A stretch of 64,000 nucleotides of DNA, taken from Ottelia alismoides. Its lineage: Eukaryota > Streptophyta > Magnoliopsida > Alismatales > Hydrocharitaceae. Made by a program: the position numbers and the translations under genes. The stretch is taken from positions 124,001 to 188,000 of the forward strand of contig JAZKJV010000685.1 in the NCBI GenBank assembly GCA_037367405.1, written 5' to 3'. Position 1 is the first letter of the stretch, and each line of letters opens with the position of its first letter. A model generated the notes under the pieces. That model worked only from the letters and a program-made list of their open reading frames with translations. It searched no databases and was not told the DNA's origin. Shown in pieces: positions 49,185 through 60,529 of the stretch.

Positions 49185-49496
49185 TTCTGTTAACAGGCAT
49201 TGGCAAGCACATTAAGTGCTCGCCACATGTTGGCCAAGTGCTCGCTCGGATTTCATAACGTGACATTGGACACCGCTTAAAATTTTCAAATGGGTGAGCA
49301 CTCCAGGCGAGCACGTAGCCGAGTGCTCGCCCACAAATTCAAAAAGGCACGATGCAAAAAATAGCCAAAATTTTGAATGACGAGTCAACGATCGAGCATG
49401 CGTGTTCACCTATTCCTCACCAGCGCATAGGCTAACACTCATGCTCGCCCATCCCTCGTAGGCTTGTGCTCTCAATTTCCGTTATTTCTTGTAGTG
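49185..49496. repeat. CACTA subterminal repeat cluster, right
   Basis: 'aagtgctcgcca' (49,215), 'aagtgctcgctcgg' (49,239), 'gggtgagcactcc', 'aggcgagcacgta', 'gagtgctcgccc' and 'catgctcgccc' in about 250 bp, the same motif as at the other end. Confidence 0.85.
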
Positions 49497-50078
49497 TTGA
49501 TGCATGTGTGCACATGCATGTGTGCGTGGCCAATAACAATGAATAATTTATTATTCATCAAATATCATACATCGTTAAATTTATGATAACGAATATTATT
49601 CACGACAACATTGTTCAAATTCACAATGAAATATTGTATTTGTTACTATTTTGTGAGAAATGCATCACATAACAATGATCATTCGTTGATCCTTTTTGTA
49701 ATCCTTGCTAAATTAGCAACGATTACGGGATGTATTCGAATTGCAAATGATTCAATTGTTCAAGACATATCACAACAAGATTCATGTTTTGATAATCAAA
49801 CAATAAAAATATACTGATGAAATTATGCAGAAGAAGATTAAAATACAAACGTTGATGCATGTGTGCACATGTATGGGTGTGTGGCCTATAACAATGAATA
49901 ATATAATACTCATTGAATATCTTGCATCATTATATTTATAATAATGAATATTATTCACGATAAAGTCCTTCAAATTCACAATGAATATTGTATTTCTTTC
50001 TTTATTGCGAGAAACGAATCACATAACAATGATTATTTGTTGATCTTTTTGTAAACATTGCTAAATTAGCAACGATTA
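49497..50078. repeat. 355-bp tandem repeat (1.6 copies, plus a part beyond the CACTA insertion)
   Basis: 'ttgatgcatgtgtgcacatg' starts at 49,497 and again at 49,852. The second copy follows the first for about 227 bp to 'ttagcaacgatta' (50,078). The last part of unit 1 (about 49,730-49,851) is repeated at about 44,010-44,148, directly before the CACTA element, so the array had a further partial unit before the transposon split it. Confidence 0.85.
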
Positions 50079-53030
50079 GTTCATATTTTAATGAAAAGGA
50101 TGAGTGATAATTATAAACCTTTAGAAATTAACATTAAATTCATTATGAATTATACGAAGAAAAAATAATTTTATAACAAACAATATTCATGAATGGTGTT
50201 ATATTGAAATTTGACTTACGCACGAACATAGAAGGCTATGTATGTCAGGAAAAGAAAAGAGACATTCTGGCATCATCTGAGTAACCATATAACCAAGGGA
50301 ACACAAGGAAGTCAGCAAGCTAAAGTTGATATGCTCAAAATTATAGACCATGAGAAAAGAAAGAGACGTGCGGAGCTAGAGCGCACCACTGAAAGTATAC
50401 AACACAGAAGAAGTATGGAAACAAAAATTGATATATTTAATTAGGTTTAATTAAATAAGATGCATATTAATATCCTCATTCTTTATTCTTTCCCATGTCA
50501 TGCATTAACCAAAGACTAATAAAAACATCTTGTCTCAAAGGGTAAAAGCGGAAAAATAGAAGAAGCAATAGACTACATACTACATGTAGATGCTTATTTT
50601 AGTCTCCTATAGTCAATCTCCCTTCAGTAGAATTTCAATATCATATGATATGCCCAACTTGGAGTCTTTTTTTGGTTGGCAGAGTAGCCATCTCTCTCTA
50701 TATAATTCGTAGCTAACCATGTTTTGAAGCCTTTTTATGACAGAATACTGACTTCTATATTGATTAAACAATCTAGACGGATGTTGAGCCTGAGTCAATT
50801 CGAGACGAAACCTACAGAGTTCATATCTTAGAATAATTATCTAAATCCTTCCCCTATGACATCATAGGAGTGCCGCAATTCACATCTGTACATGGCAAGG
50901 TGCGAGATTAAGTGCTAGTTAGAAGTTTAAGAGCAGACTAAGTATCATCACATCAATTTACCGAGGATACAAAGATATTCCATGAAAGTAGGGTTTTATG
51001 GTGTGCTGTGAACCATGTCAGTTCTCTAATCCACTAGTTAAAGCTAACATAGATAGGACTCTTAAGTATCTAAGCAAGGAGAAAGGAATCTTCATTTTCA
51101 CCGACGACTTGCACATAGTAATGGGAGTGGAAGATAATCAACCATCACATATGGATGCTTAGGCAGTAAAGCACTTGAAGCGAGAGTTCCATGTGCGAGC
51201 CCCAGATATATAGTTGTGAGAGAGTTGAGGAAGAGACCTGGCAAACATACGGATCGGAAGTGTCGCACCTAATATTCATATTAGTTGCGGTCTTACACCA
51301 ATTTTGTTTTAGTATGTGCGCTCATCTAATCGAAAGTAAAATCATATTTTTTTCATGACTATTGATAGAGAAGAGGAAAATTATACAAATATAACAACTA
51401 AGATATATATAATACGTTAGATAAAATTTAATGTTTTTGAAACATATCTATTACACATATTCTTCAAAAGACATGTATACGAATGTAGTAGTTAAACATG
51501 GATAATAATGACGGACTCAATAGGTCATCATTACACTACATATGTTATTCAAAACATTTAGAAGGGATTACCCATAGTCTAAATTGAACCCCATCTTCGA
51601 AATGCCATTTTTCTAATTATCTCCTTTGTATCTAACATTCTAACGATAACAAATCTTTGGATATCGTTAAAAGGAGCTCTCTTTGAAACAAAACAAATCA
51701 TATGCATGTAAAAAAATAATCACAACATTATTGTATCTAATTAGATATTTTCTTTTGGTAAGAGTAAATATGGAACATTTTGATCGGTGCTTCATATATA
51801 TTGTTTCTTTTGGTCATCTGCGATTAAAATAAATAAAACATTTATTTTTCCCTTTTATCTTTTTTACCCGATAATTTTGACTAATTTAAATAACTTTTCT
51901 TATATGTATATAATTTATAAAAGAGACCATAGACTCATTTTTAGTAAGTTGTAGTTTCAAAGATATTTTCAATCATCTGGAAATCAAAGTATCCATCTCA
52001 AAAGATTGTTGTTATTTCTATTATATTTTGGATCGGTTGATTCTCAATCTTATGAAATATCCGAATGCCTGAGTTTAGCTACCACACTATACAACATTTG
52101 AATGGAAAAATGGGACAACCTCTTAGGGAGAGCTAATTTGGCTCCTCCCGCTCCCATTTTCCTCATATTTTTTTTATTTCTTTAAATAAATCTGTATAAA
52201 TTCATTACTATATCCTTATATTATTCCATTCAAGTTTCGTGAGAAACAGATACTCATACGGTCTCCATCGGTCTTCATCTAGACAGTCGTTTTTCAACAG
52301 TCGCAGAATTGTTGAAATCAACCCGGTCTGGATGGAAGCCGTAGGAATCTTTGTTTCACACGAAATTTAAATGATATAATATAATGATATAATAATGAAA
52401 ATCACGGAAGTATTTTTCAAATAAAAATTTTTGAGGAAATGATGCATGATGAGTTAAGTTAGCTCCCTTAGGAGCAGCCCCATTTTTCCCAAATTTGAAA
52501 CCTTCATTATTATTAGTCTATAATCCGAATTAGGGAAACGTTTAGGTCTGCTTCGCAAGTCCTTTTTAGACTTGGGGTAGGGGTGTGGGGATGCAAGTAA
52601 AAATTCTATTTAGTCAATTCATGGAGCCCACTTTTATACTTAGAATGGAAAAGAACGAGACTAAGGCTTATGTGTTTTCGTAGCATTAGAAATCTATTAT
52701 CATATTATGAAATAAAAAAACAAAATATCGAGCTGCGGAAGGGAGGACCTCCGAAAGCCAAGAATCGGGAGGAATAAAACAACGCAATTAGAACCAACGG
52801 TCGTTATTGAATTGCACAATTGACCATGTGCAGACCCACGCCTTGGAGAGTCGGATTCGATGTGACCATAGATGACTGCTATTCTATTGGTGATTTTCTT
52901 GCATTTATGCCCCTCCAGAAACTGTTAATACCTCATCGCTCATAAGCAATTTTCTCATTACGTGTTTACGCATAAATATGTCTGTGCTTCAACTAAAATA
53001 CTGATAATAATAATCTTCTCGACATCGATC
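50079..53030. other. Mostly unassigned AT-rich region
   Basis: The ORF 50,238-50,444 (68 residues, plus) is highly charged, with DMLKIIDHEKRKRRAELERT, a likely helix. I recognise no family, and its reality is open. A stretch at 51,050-51,130 reads RTLKYLSKEKGIFIF, faintly like the RT/RNase H border of a copia element, but no further block supports it. The rest shows no feature. Confidence 0.5.
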
Positions 53031-53048
53031 AACAGAAGTAGTCAATCG

Positions 53049-53551
53049 ATGGATGTGGCCGTTGTCTTCCCCACCTTTCTCGCCACCGTCACCTCCGTCT
53101 CCTCTCCAGCGGCTTCGTGACGCTCAAAGGACGAACTCCGGCACCAGATCTAGTGCTTTCCTTCGTGTGGATCACCCCCGATCCGTCTCCATGTTAGATT
53201 CGACATTATGCATGCATGGGATCAATTTTCACCGAATTTCTGTCGAATTTCGATTTCGACATGTGGTCGAAATGACTTATATTGACCGAAATTTAGGGGC
53301 CTTAGTTCAAAAACTGACCGAAATGATCGAAATTGCGGTCGAAATTTCGTTTCAGTCAGTCACCGAAATGATAACCGAAATCGAAAATTGAGACCTTGTC
53401 TGCACGTAGATAGGCCCCATCAGGCCTTGGAGTTCAGGTTACATGAGTGAGCTTCAGGATACTGATGGTTATCTCATTTTCTTTTTTTCCCGTCTGTAAT
53501 CAGCTTGTTCCTCGAGAGAGTGCTCTCGAGGTTTTTTCACTGTTTGCCGAG
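53049..53551 (+). other. Possible host exon remains
   Basis: A C/T-rich coding-like stretch begins at ATG 53,049 ('atcgatggatgtggcc'), but its frame closes after 23 codons. The overlapping frame from ATG 53,053 (112 residues, Pro/Ser-rich start) runs into the repeated 'cgaaat' motif. Further on, 53,504-53,551 looks like a 48-bp exon: a pyrimidine tract and CAG precede it, GAG/GTGATC follows, and the frame reads LVPRESALEVFSLFAE. No other exon can be joined to it. It may be a captured or decayed gene piece. Confidence 0.3.
53231..53392. repeat. Cluster of 'cgaaat' motifs
   Basis: About ten copies of 'ccgaaat', 'tcgaaat' or 'tcgaatttcg' occur in 160 bp, with some inverted pairs ('cgaaatttcg'). 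Spacing is irregular (12-25 bp). Confidence 0.7.
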
Positions 53552-54142
53552 GTGATCAGTTCTCGTAGCAGACAACGTCGATTTCTAATCTGTTCTTTCT
53601 ATGTTGTTCATTGCTTCTTATTTCTTCCTCCCTTACCATCTGGGTATACTTTTCACGACGGAAAGTCTTTCAATCCAATAAGTTCGTGAAATGGTTAAAT
53701 GAAACCGGTGGATGGAGGAGCTTCAACAATATTGGAATAATGTCAACATTAATAAAAATATCGTTTACCTTGTAGGCTGGTCTACGTATCAAGGACGAGA
53801 GTGTATGCGTAATATCTATTTTTTGCAAGGACGCCAATATAAAAGATTTACCATTTATTTCATCCTCCGTAAATATCTCCAAAAGATGTTAAAAAGGTAG
53901 GAGAAAGGCACGTGCAAACAGATCTGTGTGGACCTCCTTATAAATAGAAATATAATAACTTGCAGATCTTCCCCCAACAACTAGTTTATTTATACTCCAT
54001 GCGCTCCCTCACTTTTCAATAGGCCTTTGATTCATAGGGATGCCACATAATACTGAAATATTGATATCTATTCATTTTTGTGTCTTTTTTAAGCGGATAT
54101 GGATATGATTTATTATTTTGATGGATATGGATATGGATATGG

Positions 54143-57100
54143 TGATGAATATAAGATTCGTCGCTTAAAATAAAGCTTCGTTCTCAAGTGATTAATTACA
54201 TTTAACCATTAATATCGCATATTTATTATTCATGCATATGTATATAAGATCCATATTTTATCATTCAAGATGACATTAATAAGAAGTCAGAAATTGTGTG
54301 TAAATAATCACGCGTATATTAACATAACTTTCCTTATTTTTCCTTACTTTATACTAACTCAAAATCAAATAATATCAACTTCATTATTTACATATTACTA
54401 ATTACAATAATAAATAAAAAATACAAGAAAAAGTACTAATCTTGTATATATGTCAAATAAAACCCAACCCTAATTTGAGACAAAAAGTCGTAAAGTCAAA
54501 TATTTCTCACATATAGTCTCCTATGAGCCTCTACTCACTTTTGAATTAATGTACATTCAATTATCTACAAATCAAAACTAAATTCAAAAGAATCAGAGTT
54601 CATATGTGAAACTTGAATCTTGGGTCCACATTGTATATCGTATATATTGACTAACTTGATTTCATTATTTTGTGTACATAATTGATTCTTTTAACTTATT
54701 TCTTTTTCATTTATTTTCTTTGATTTATGTTTTAATAAAGTGTACAAAAATCTATATCTAAAATGAACTAAAAATCAAAGAAATGAATCATTGTGAGTTT
54801 GCATATATTGTCTGCACATAAGTCGCATTTCCCTTATTTCTTTATTATCTTAATTCTTAAAAATACCAAAAAAAAGTTTAATTTGTAAATATTTCTTTTC
54901 TATTTATTTGATTTTAGTTGGAATTTTACTTTATTTAAAAATCACAAAATGTAAAGTATAAAAAATCTAATATTTTATGTATATAGAATACAACCAAAAT
55001 TACACTTTGTACATATACCATTTTTTACTTTGGTTTCTTCACAAAAGTTGTAGATCTCATCGAAATGAATAACTTTCATGAAGAACACCTTATTTGAATT
55101 CATTAACTATTTTATTTTGAATTTTCTTTGATTGTAATGTCTGGTTTTTGTGGGGATGATACATGGAAGCTTCTGGAGTATTCACGTGCACCCACTTAAG
55201 TCCTCTTACTGCTATTCTTTTGGACTACTGGATGAAGGATGCTTCATCCAATGGTCCAGATCACATCCCTTATTTTATTTTATTTTTATTTTTTTATTTT
55301 GTTTATTGAATAATACGTGTCTCATTCTCGGTCGTTCGATATAGGCCAATCGAACGGTCGAGACCCCTTTTTCCTTCCTGAGTTTCTCGACTGTCGACTT
55401 CCACTCCTCCGCCTCTTCCTCTCGTCGACACCCACGACACCATCTCTGCCTTCCTCACTCATCCATGCCACACCCCTTGGCTGATTCCCCAACTCCCCCT
55501 CTCTTCCATGCTACACCACCTCTCTGACCTTCTTGTACTAGTCCCAACATCTGCTCCACTAAACCCACACGCCTCCTCCATTGATATGGATTCTCCATAT
55601 CATGAAGTGAGGAGGAGAGAGCTATTGCCGACCTTGAGTGACAGCTGAGGTGCCCCACAGTTGAGCGACGACCTCTATACCTCCCAGCAAGATCTGAAGG
55701 TTCTTCCACCTTCGTTATGGCTTCTAAGCTCAGGCTCGCCGACCTTCGAGCTACAACTGTGCTTCATTAGAAGCACTCCCCAAACGATACCTCCGCCATC
55801 CGCTCCAGAACCCAAGTCTATCTAGAATTCATCTTCTTCCCCTTTTTTCTTTTGTTCGCTTGATTTTGTTTTGTTTCCATTTCTTTCCTATGTGCTCTGC
55901 TATCACCTTCTTCTCCCCCAAAATATTTCAATTCTTGAAACCCAAATCTCCAAACTCAATCGCTCTCGACGACAGCATCCCTCTTCTTCTCAGTCACAAC
56001 CTCTTCGCGCTAGTCATCTCAGTCCTTGCAAAGGGCTGAAACTCGCAGGTCCCCATCTTCTTCGCCTTGACCCTGAACTCCATCCATTATCACCATTCCC
56101 CTTTCACTCGCCTTGATGCTATTAATCCTACAGGTACCCATGGTTGGGTCTCTCTAAGAGATCTCCGTCTTGAGCAACAACAAGGTTCAACCTACCAACA
56201 CAAAACCAGAGGCTTCTGAGTAGCTTCACTTCTAGATCTCGATCATGTTTCGACCAAGTTGTCCATCCTGAGCCACAACCATTCCACCTTCACACTCACG
56301 TTCATTCGTCCCCAACTACAACCATCTTCCCCGACAGTTCTCCCTCCAACGAGCCTTTTCATTGGACCTACTACAGCTCGAGACTAGCTCCAGCTATATC
56401 GTACCTTCGCCGCCATCTACCGCAATACATACAAGAGGGGAACATCTACCGTTGACCTGGAGGTGTCCTCCAGATCTTACGACCCTCGTCCATACACCTA
56501 AGCATGCAACGACCTACAAGAACCACCCGATCAAGATCGGGTGGCTCTGTTTGGGTCACGTGCACACACAACCCCTTCGATCAGAGCCTGGCATCTGAAC
56601 CGCGAGCCTCGGCTCAGCCATACCTTCACCAAACCATATGTGTGTGCCACATGGAGGCACCGAACCAAAGCACCTTCCATGTTGCCAAGTTCACGTGCTG
56701 CCCACATGCATATGGAATTTTTGCATATGAGCCCTCGCCCCTCCTAGAAATTGCTCTTTAGCCACCACCAGCTTGAAGCTTACGCATACCTCATGTGCCC
56801 CTCTAGCAAAATTGCATAAATACCACATCAGATATAGGTCATTACATTATAGTCCCTATTTGCATTTGTTTTGCTTATTTTATGGATAGCGTTTAGATCC
56901 ATGTGTTGGAGAAAATATTTGAACCATTATTTGTACTCCTTTTGATATTCCAAAAATTGCATGTCATAGTACATTTAATTCTCTATTTTGTGAACATTGA
57001 ATGAATTTTTTATGAGCTAACGTGGATGTATCATTACTATTATGGTAGAATTGATTGTATTTACCCAATATGCGATCTTTACTTTATTGTAATTCACATA

Positions 57101-57783
57101 ATGCTCTAAAAATTCATGAAAAATCACATTAGTTAGAATTAATTATTTCCTGACATGCTTCCAAAAATCATTCAATTTACATGCATATTTCTCCTAAAAT
57201 AAATTATTTGATAATTTGAGTAATTGAATTTAAATTGCATGTAGATTTAATAATTTTTAGGATATATTTTTTCCCTAGGTGCCTATTAATTAGACTCTAC
57301 GGTAACTTTTTCCTAGAAATATTAAGTTTTACTAATTATTAAAATTAAATTACACAAAATTACCAAATGTGCATCTTTAAGTCACCGTAATTTAATTTCG
57401 CATTAGAAAAATGCCAAAATATTATACTGGTTTAATTTTACAAAAAATAACATTCTCGTCAAGTTTGTGAATTTTCGTACTTGAATTGATTAGAAAATTA
57501 TTGAATAGCCCCTGCACTTAACTGAAATTGCATTTCCATTTCATTACATCTAAAAAATAACAAATACTCCCTTAGAACCTAATCTCTAAAAAGATCTAAA
57601 AATTGACTTAAAGATAAAGTGATCTCCCTGTGTTCGGCCTTGGGCTTGCCCAAGTAAATAAATTCGATCGCGCTTTTGCATTAAATTGATTATTTTATTT
57701 AAGTAAGGTTTTTTTATCATTCCTTAATTACCCGTCTATAATGTAATTCGACATTCTTAGCAAGGGCTTTTTCGGGTTCTTCA
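54143..57783 (+). mobile_element. Solo LTR, 3.64 kb (Athila/Tat-type)
   Basis: Starts TGATGAATATAAG and ends 'gggttcttca' with the canonical TG...CA. The flanking 5-mers are 'tatgg' (54,138-54,142) and 'catgg' (57,784-57,788), a target duplication with one transition. It contains the conserved hairpin (55,036-55,085), a GC-rich core (about 55,330-56,820), 'tttgcatatgagccctcg' near 56,718 and the U5 motif 'gttcggccttgggcttgcc' at 57,632. No internal region or second LTR is present between the duplications, so it is a recombined solo LTR. ORFs in the core are not genes. Confidence 0.75.
55036..55085. repeat. Conserved LTR hairpin, copy 3
   Basis: Arms 'ttcttcacaaaagtt' (55,036-55,050) and 'aactttcatgaagaa' (55,071-55,085) pair over 15 bp with two mismatches. 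The loop begins 'gtagatct', as in copies 1 and 2. Confidence 0.75.
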
Positions 57784-58363
57784 CATGGATATGATTTTTT
57801 ATGTTTTTGCGGATATTAGTAAAGATAAGGATATTATTTTCAATTTTTTGATGACACGATATGAGCATGGTTACATATTTTTTGATAGATACAGATACGC
57901 ATATCTGTGTTGCTGAATTTATATATGTATATTGTACATACACAATATATTGCATCCAGAGTCATTTTCAAATGTGCGAAGAAAACATAGATCTCTACAT
58001 TATTTTATCATTTATTATACAAGTTATTAAGTTTAGCATAATACTATTTTTTACTCTTCGTATGTTATTAATTTTGATTTAATTTGCTATTAATTTTCAA
58101 CTTTACAGAAAAAACAATCTTATTGAATGCATCCATAAGAGAACATTTATTATCCGCAGGATAATCCGTTTTCATTTATTAAATATCCGTATCCGAATCA
58201 TGATTGTTTATTTCCATATTCATATCTATATTTAAGGATATGGTTTACAAATTTCAATATCCACAATGTGTAATTTTCCATATCCACATCCGGATTTTAT
58301 AAGGATATTGTAATACTTATACCATATCCATATCCATCCATTTGTATCCCTACCTTTGAATCA

Positions 58364-58975
58364 TATCACCATTATCCATGTATGTAAGTACACACGTGTG
58401 GTTAAAGTAAAAGATCCTAAAATTAAAGAAAAATATTAAAAAAGTCAGACATACTAATGATATTTTGGATCCTGGCAGTACCACAGTAGTGTATAATAAC
58501 CTTCTATTTTTTGCTAAAATGACAAAATTAACTTTTACGGATACGAGTATGATCCACATAATTCAAGATTTTTGTCAGTAGAACTGGTTAGCTACATATC
58601 GTTCGTATTGTTGTAACAAATAATATAACATCTCTAATATTTTGACGAAGATAATAACAATGACAACAACAACAGATGGCTACTTAACCATGTACTAATA
58701 ATCAAAATCATGATTATACGTATGATTTATATTTATAAGATTAATTTTATTATTTTTAGGTATTGTCGACGAAATATAATAATACTGAAATCTATGCTCC
58801 ACGAAAAGATCTCAACGCATATATAAGGATTCTTTTGTATACGTGTATCACATTTTGGTGCATTTTGTGCACTTTATTCTTTTGTTTTCCCTGTAATTGC
58901 AATATTCCTCCTCCCTCAGACGCATATACCTACGTAGATTCCCAACGGAGGGTGAATAAAGTAACTAATATTTTA
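58364..58975. other. Unassigned DNA upstream of the candidate gene
   Basis: AT-rich, with no repeat or gene that I can name. An open frame running through from 58,763 is treated as fortuitous. Confidence 0.5.
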
Positions 58976-59486
58976 GGGATATCTACCGAATTTTCCCAAA
59001 AGGCCCAAGAATCGTCTTCTTCCACTCATGCATCCACGTGTCATCCGGGAGGACCCCGCCTATCCCCTCGCTGCTCTCCCCACCGTCCATTGTCACAGGT
59101 ATTCGCTCCATCAATTAGACCACCTCAAAACCTAATCACTAAAACTCCATCTCCAAAAAAAATCTGCGGAACTCTTCCCCGCACCGTTGGTGCAGTTACC
59201 CCCAGCGTCCGAATAGCTCCAATTCGCACCGCAGAGACCCACATCAACCACTCGCACCCGCCACGTTATAACCACAGCCCAACTCCTAACGACCCGCGAG
59301 GAGGCCCTCCGGAGCGCCAAATCACCCGGTCCTGTCCATCTCCGCGTCCCACGTTGTTAATTAGACTTGTGAGTGGAGTTCGTTGTAATCGCCGGAGTGG
59401 TGGAGGGTGGAGGCATTCTCGTGTAGTGATCCCCACATCGCTATCGTCGCCCGTTTCCCGCAGTGCTCTGCTTCTTCTTTTTATTC
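58976..59486 (+). promoter_or_regulatory. GC-rich promoter / 5' UTR region of the candidate gene
   Basis: Base composition rises sharply from AT-rich to CpG-rich. A G-box within CCACGTGTCA (core 59,035-59,040) and two 'gcccaa' boxes (59,003 and 59,277; site II type TTGGGC on the other strand) are present. Site II and G-box motifs are frequent in plant promoters of housekeeping and plastid-protein genes. The transcription start cannot be fixed. Confidence 0.45.
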
Positions 59487-59691
59487 ATGGCGTCGTCCTC
59501 TGCTGCGCTCGCGGTGGTGCCGGGGCTCGGATCCGGGGAGGCCGAGGCCAGGAGGAGGCTGCGGATCACAAGGGGGCTCCTGTTCCTCAGAGGGGTCGGC
59601 GGGCGCCACCGGAGGCTGCTTGCATGTCCGAGGCCGATGCCGATCCGGGCCGTCGCAAGTGAGCGCGAGGTGGCGGGCTCTGCTGCCGAAG
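59487..59691 (+). CDS. First coding exon of a probable plastid-targeted protein (partial)
   Basis: The start ATG lies in a good plant context (ttcATGGCG). The predicted N-terminus begins MASSSAALAVVPGLG and is rich in Ala, Arg, Gly and Leu, with few acidic residues up to about residue 55. IRAVASE near residues 52-58 resembles a stromal processing site ([VI]xA followed by A/S). This is what a chloroplast transit peptide looks like. The exon probably ends at 59,691 (GAAG/GTGATA, phase 1); a second donor-like site, CAA/GTGAGC at 59,658, is possible. The frame reaches a stop at 59,723 if unspliced, so it must be spliced or is a broken copy. The mature protein is not in view, so no function or symbol can be given. 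GC-rich coding beside AT-rich flanks is typical of monocot first exons. Confidence 0.55.
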
Positions 59692-60529
59692 GTGATACAT
59701 GTGTCTCTACTCTTCTCGCATAATGCACTTGGTCTGTTAAATTAATTTTCGGTGCGAGATCCGGTTGATGGATCGGTTTCATTTTGTAACGGTCGGGTTA
59801 ATTTTTCGCAAAAAATCCAAAACAACAATCATTTTTTTGTTGAAATAATATTGATGATCAAGATGCGCACATGCAGAAGAAAGTTCATATGACAGCGAAT
59901 GCTCAAACTGTTACTCGTATGGACGATCCTTTGTTAATGTGCTGCGAGGTTTTAATGTGGTTTGTTGTGGATTGAGTCCAAATCCGAGCGTAGTTTAGAA
60001 GGACAAAATATAGGATATTGGGCTATCTTCTGTGCTGTTTTTTTTGTTTGCTTAGTGATATTGGGAGAAAACATTTCTAGTAATTAGTGAAATATGTTTG
60101 CTTGTGCCTTGCGGTAATTGTGGCATGTCAGGAGAATCGGTGATTGATATATATATTTCTTAGTTGGCTAGTTGTAAATAACCCCCATCTATTTGTAAGG
60201 GATTATTCCCTATCTACGCCATGTATTGATAGGAATATTGATAACAGAATGTGATACGATCGAGGAGGATACAAGAGAAACAAAGACATGGAATGGGTTA
60301 CGCACTCCTAGCTCCTAATGGCTTGAGCAAGCCTTTTCATTCTTTATATAATATATATATATTTATTTAATTAAATTAAATTTCTCCAAGTACAATTTGA
60401 ACATTTTTTGATTTGATTTATATCTTGAATCTTGATGTAGTTATTCTACATTTCAAAAGAGAATTCCTCTGTTTTTATGGGATCCAATTGATATCATTTT
60501 CTCCAATTGAAGATATCTCAATATAGTTA
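59692..60529 (+). other. Probable first intron, proximal part
   Basis: AT-rich sequence following the splice donor. No second exon is recognisable. The DNA between here and the window end would be intron if the gene continues beyond 64,000. Confidence 0.4.

Larger units (their letters stand above)
44149..49496 (-). mobile_element. CACTA (En/Spm) transposon, 5.35 kb
   Basis: Begins CACTAGAAAAAAG and ends TTTCTTGTAGTG, giving inverted CACTA termini, and is flanked by a perfect 3-bp direct repeat TTG (44,146-44,148 and 49,497-49,499), the superfamily's hallmark. Both subterminal 300-bp regions are crowded with 'gtgctcgcc/ggcgagcac' motifs. Inside are broken minus-strand remains of a transposase (near 47,760-46,950) and of a second protein (about 46,500-45,000). 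The DDE core of TNP2 is not recognised, so the copy is probably non-autonomous. Confidence 0.9.
54035..58352. mobile_element. Small DNA transposon (MULE- or hAT-like) split by a solo LTR
   Basis: Inverted ends 'tagggatgcca' (54,035) and, on the complement, 'tagggatacaa' (58,352). The direct flanks are 'cctttgattca' (54,024-54,034) and 'cctttgaatca' (58,353-58,363), an 11-bp repeat with one mismatch. Without the LTR inside, the element is about 0.68 kb. Both arms are full of 'ggatatggatat' motifs (54,102-54,142 and 57,784-58,345). The end sequence recalls hAT, while the duplication length fits Mutator-like elements better. There is no transposase. Confidence 0.65.

Noticed and set aside
50820..51260. 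Possible plus-strand copia RNase H piece (RTLKYLSKEKGIFIF)
   Set aside because: Only one short resemblance; the expected DADWAG and SKHIDIR blocks do not follow.
58763..59662. 299-residue open frame on the plus strand, the longest in the window
   Set aside because: It runs from AT-rich upstream DNA through the promoter-like region into the candidate exon in another frame. Its composition follows the DNA and not a protein family, and the GC-rich part has few stop codons by chance.
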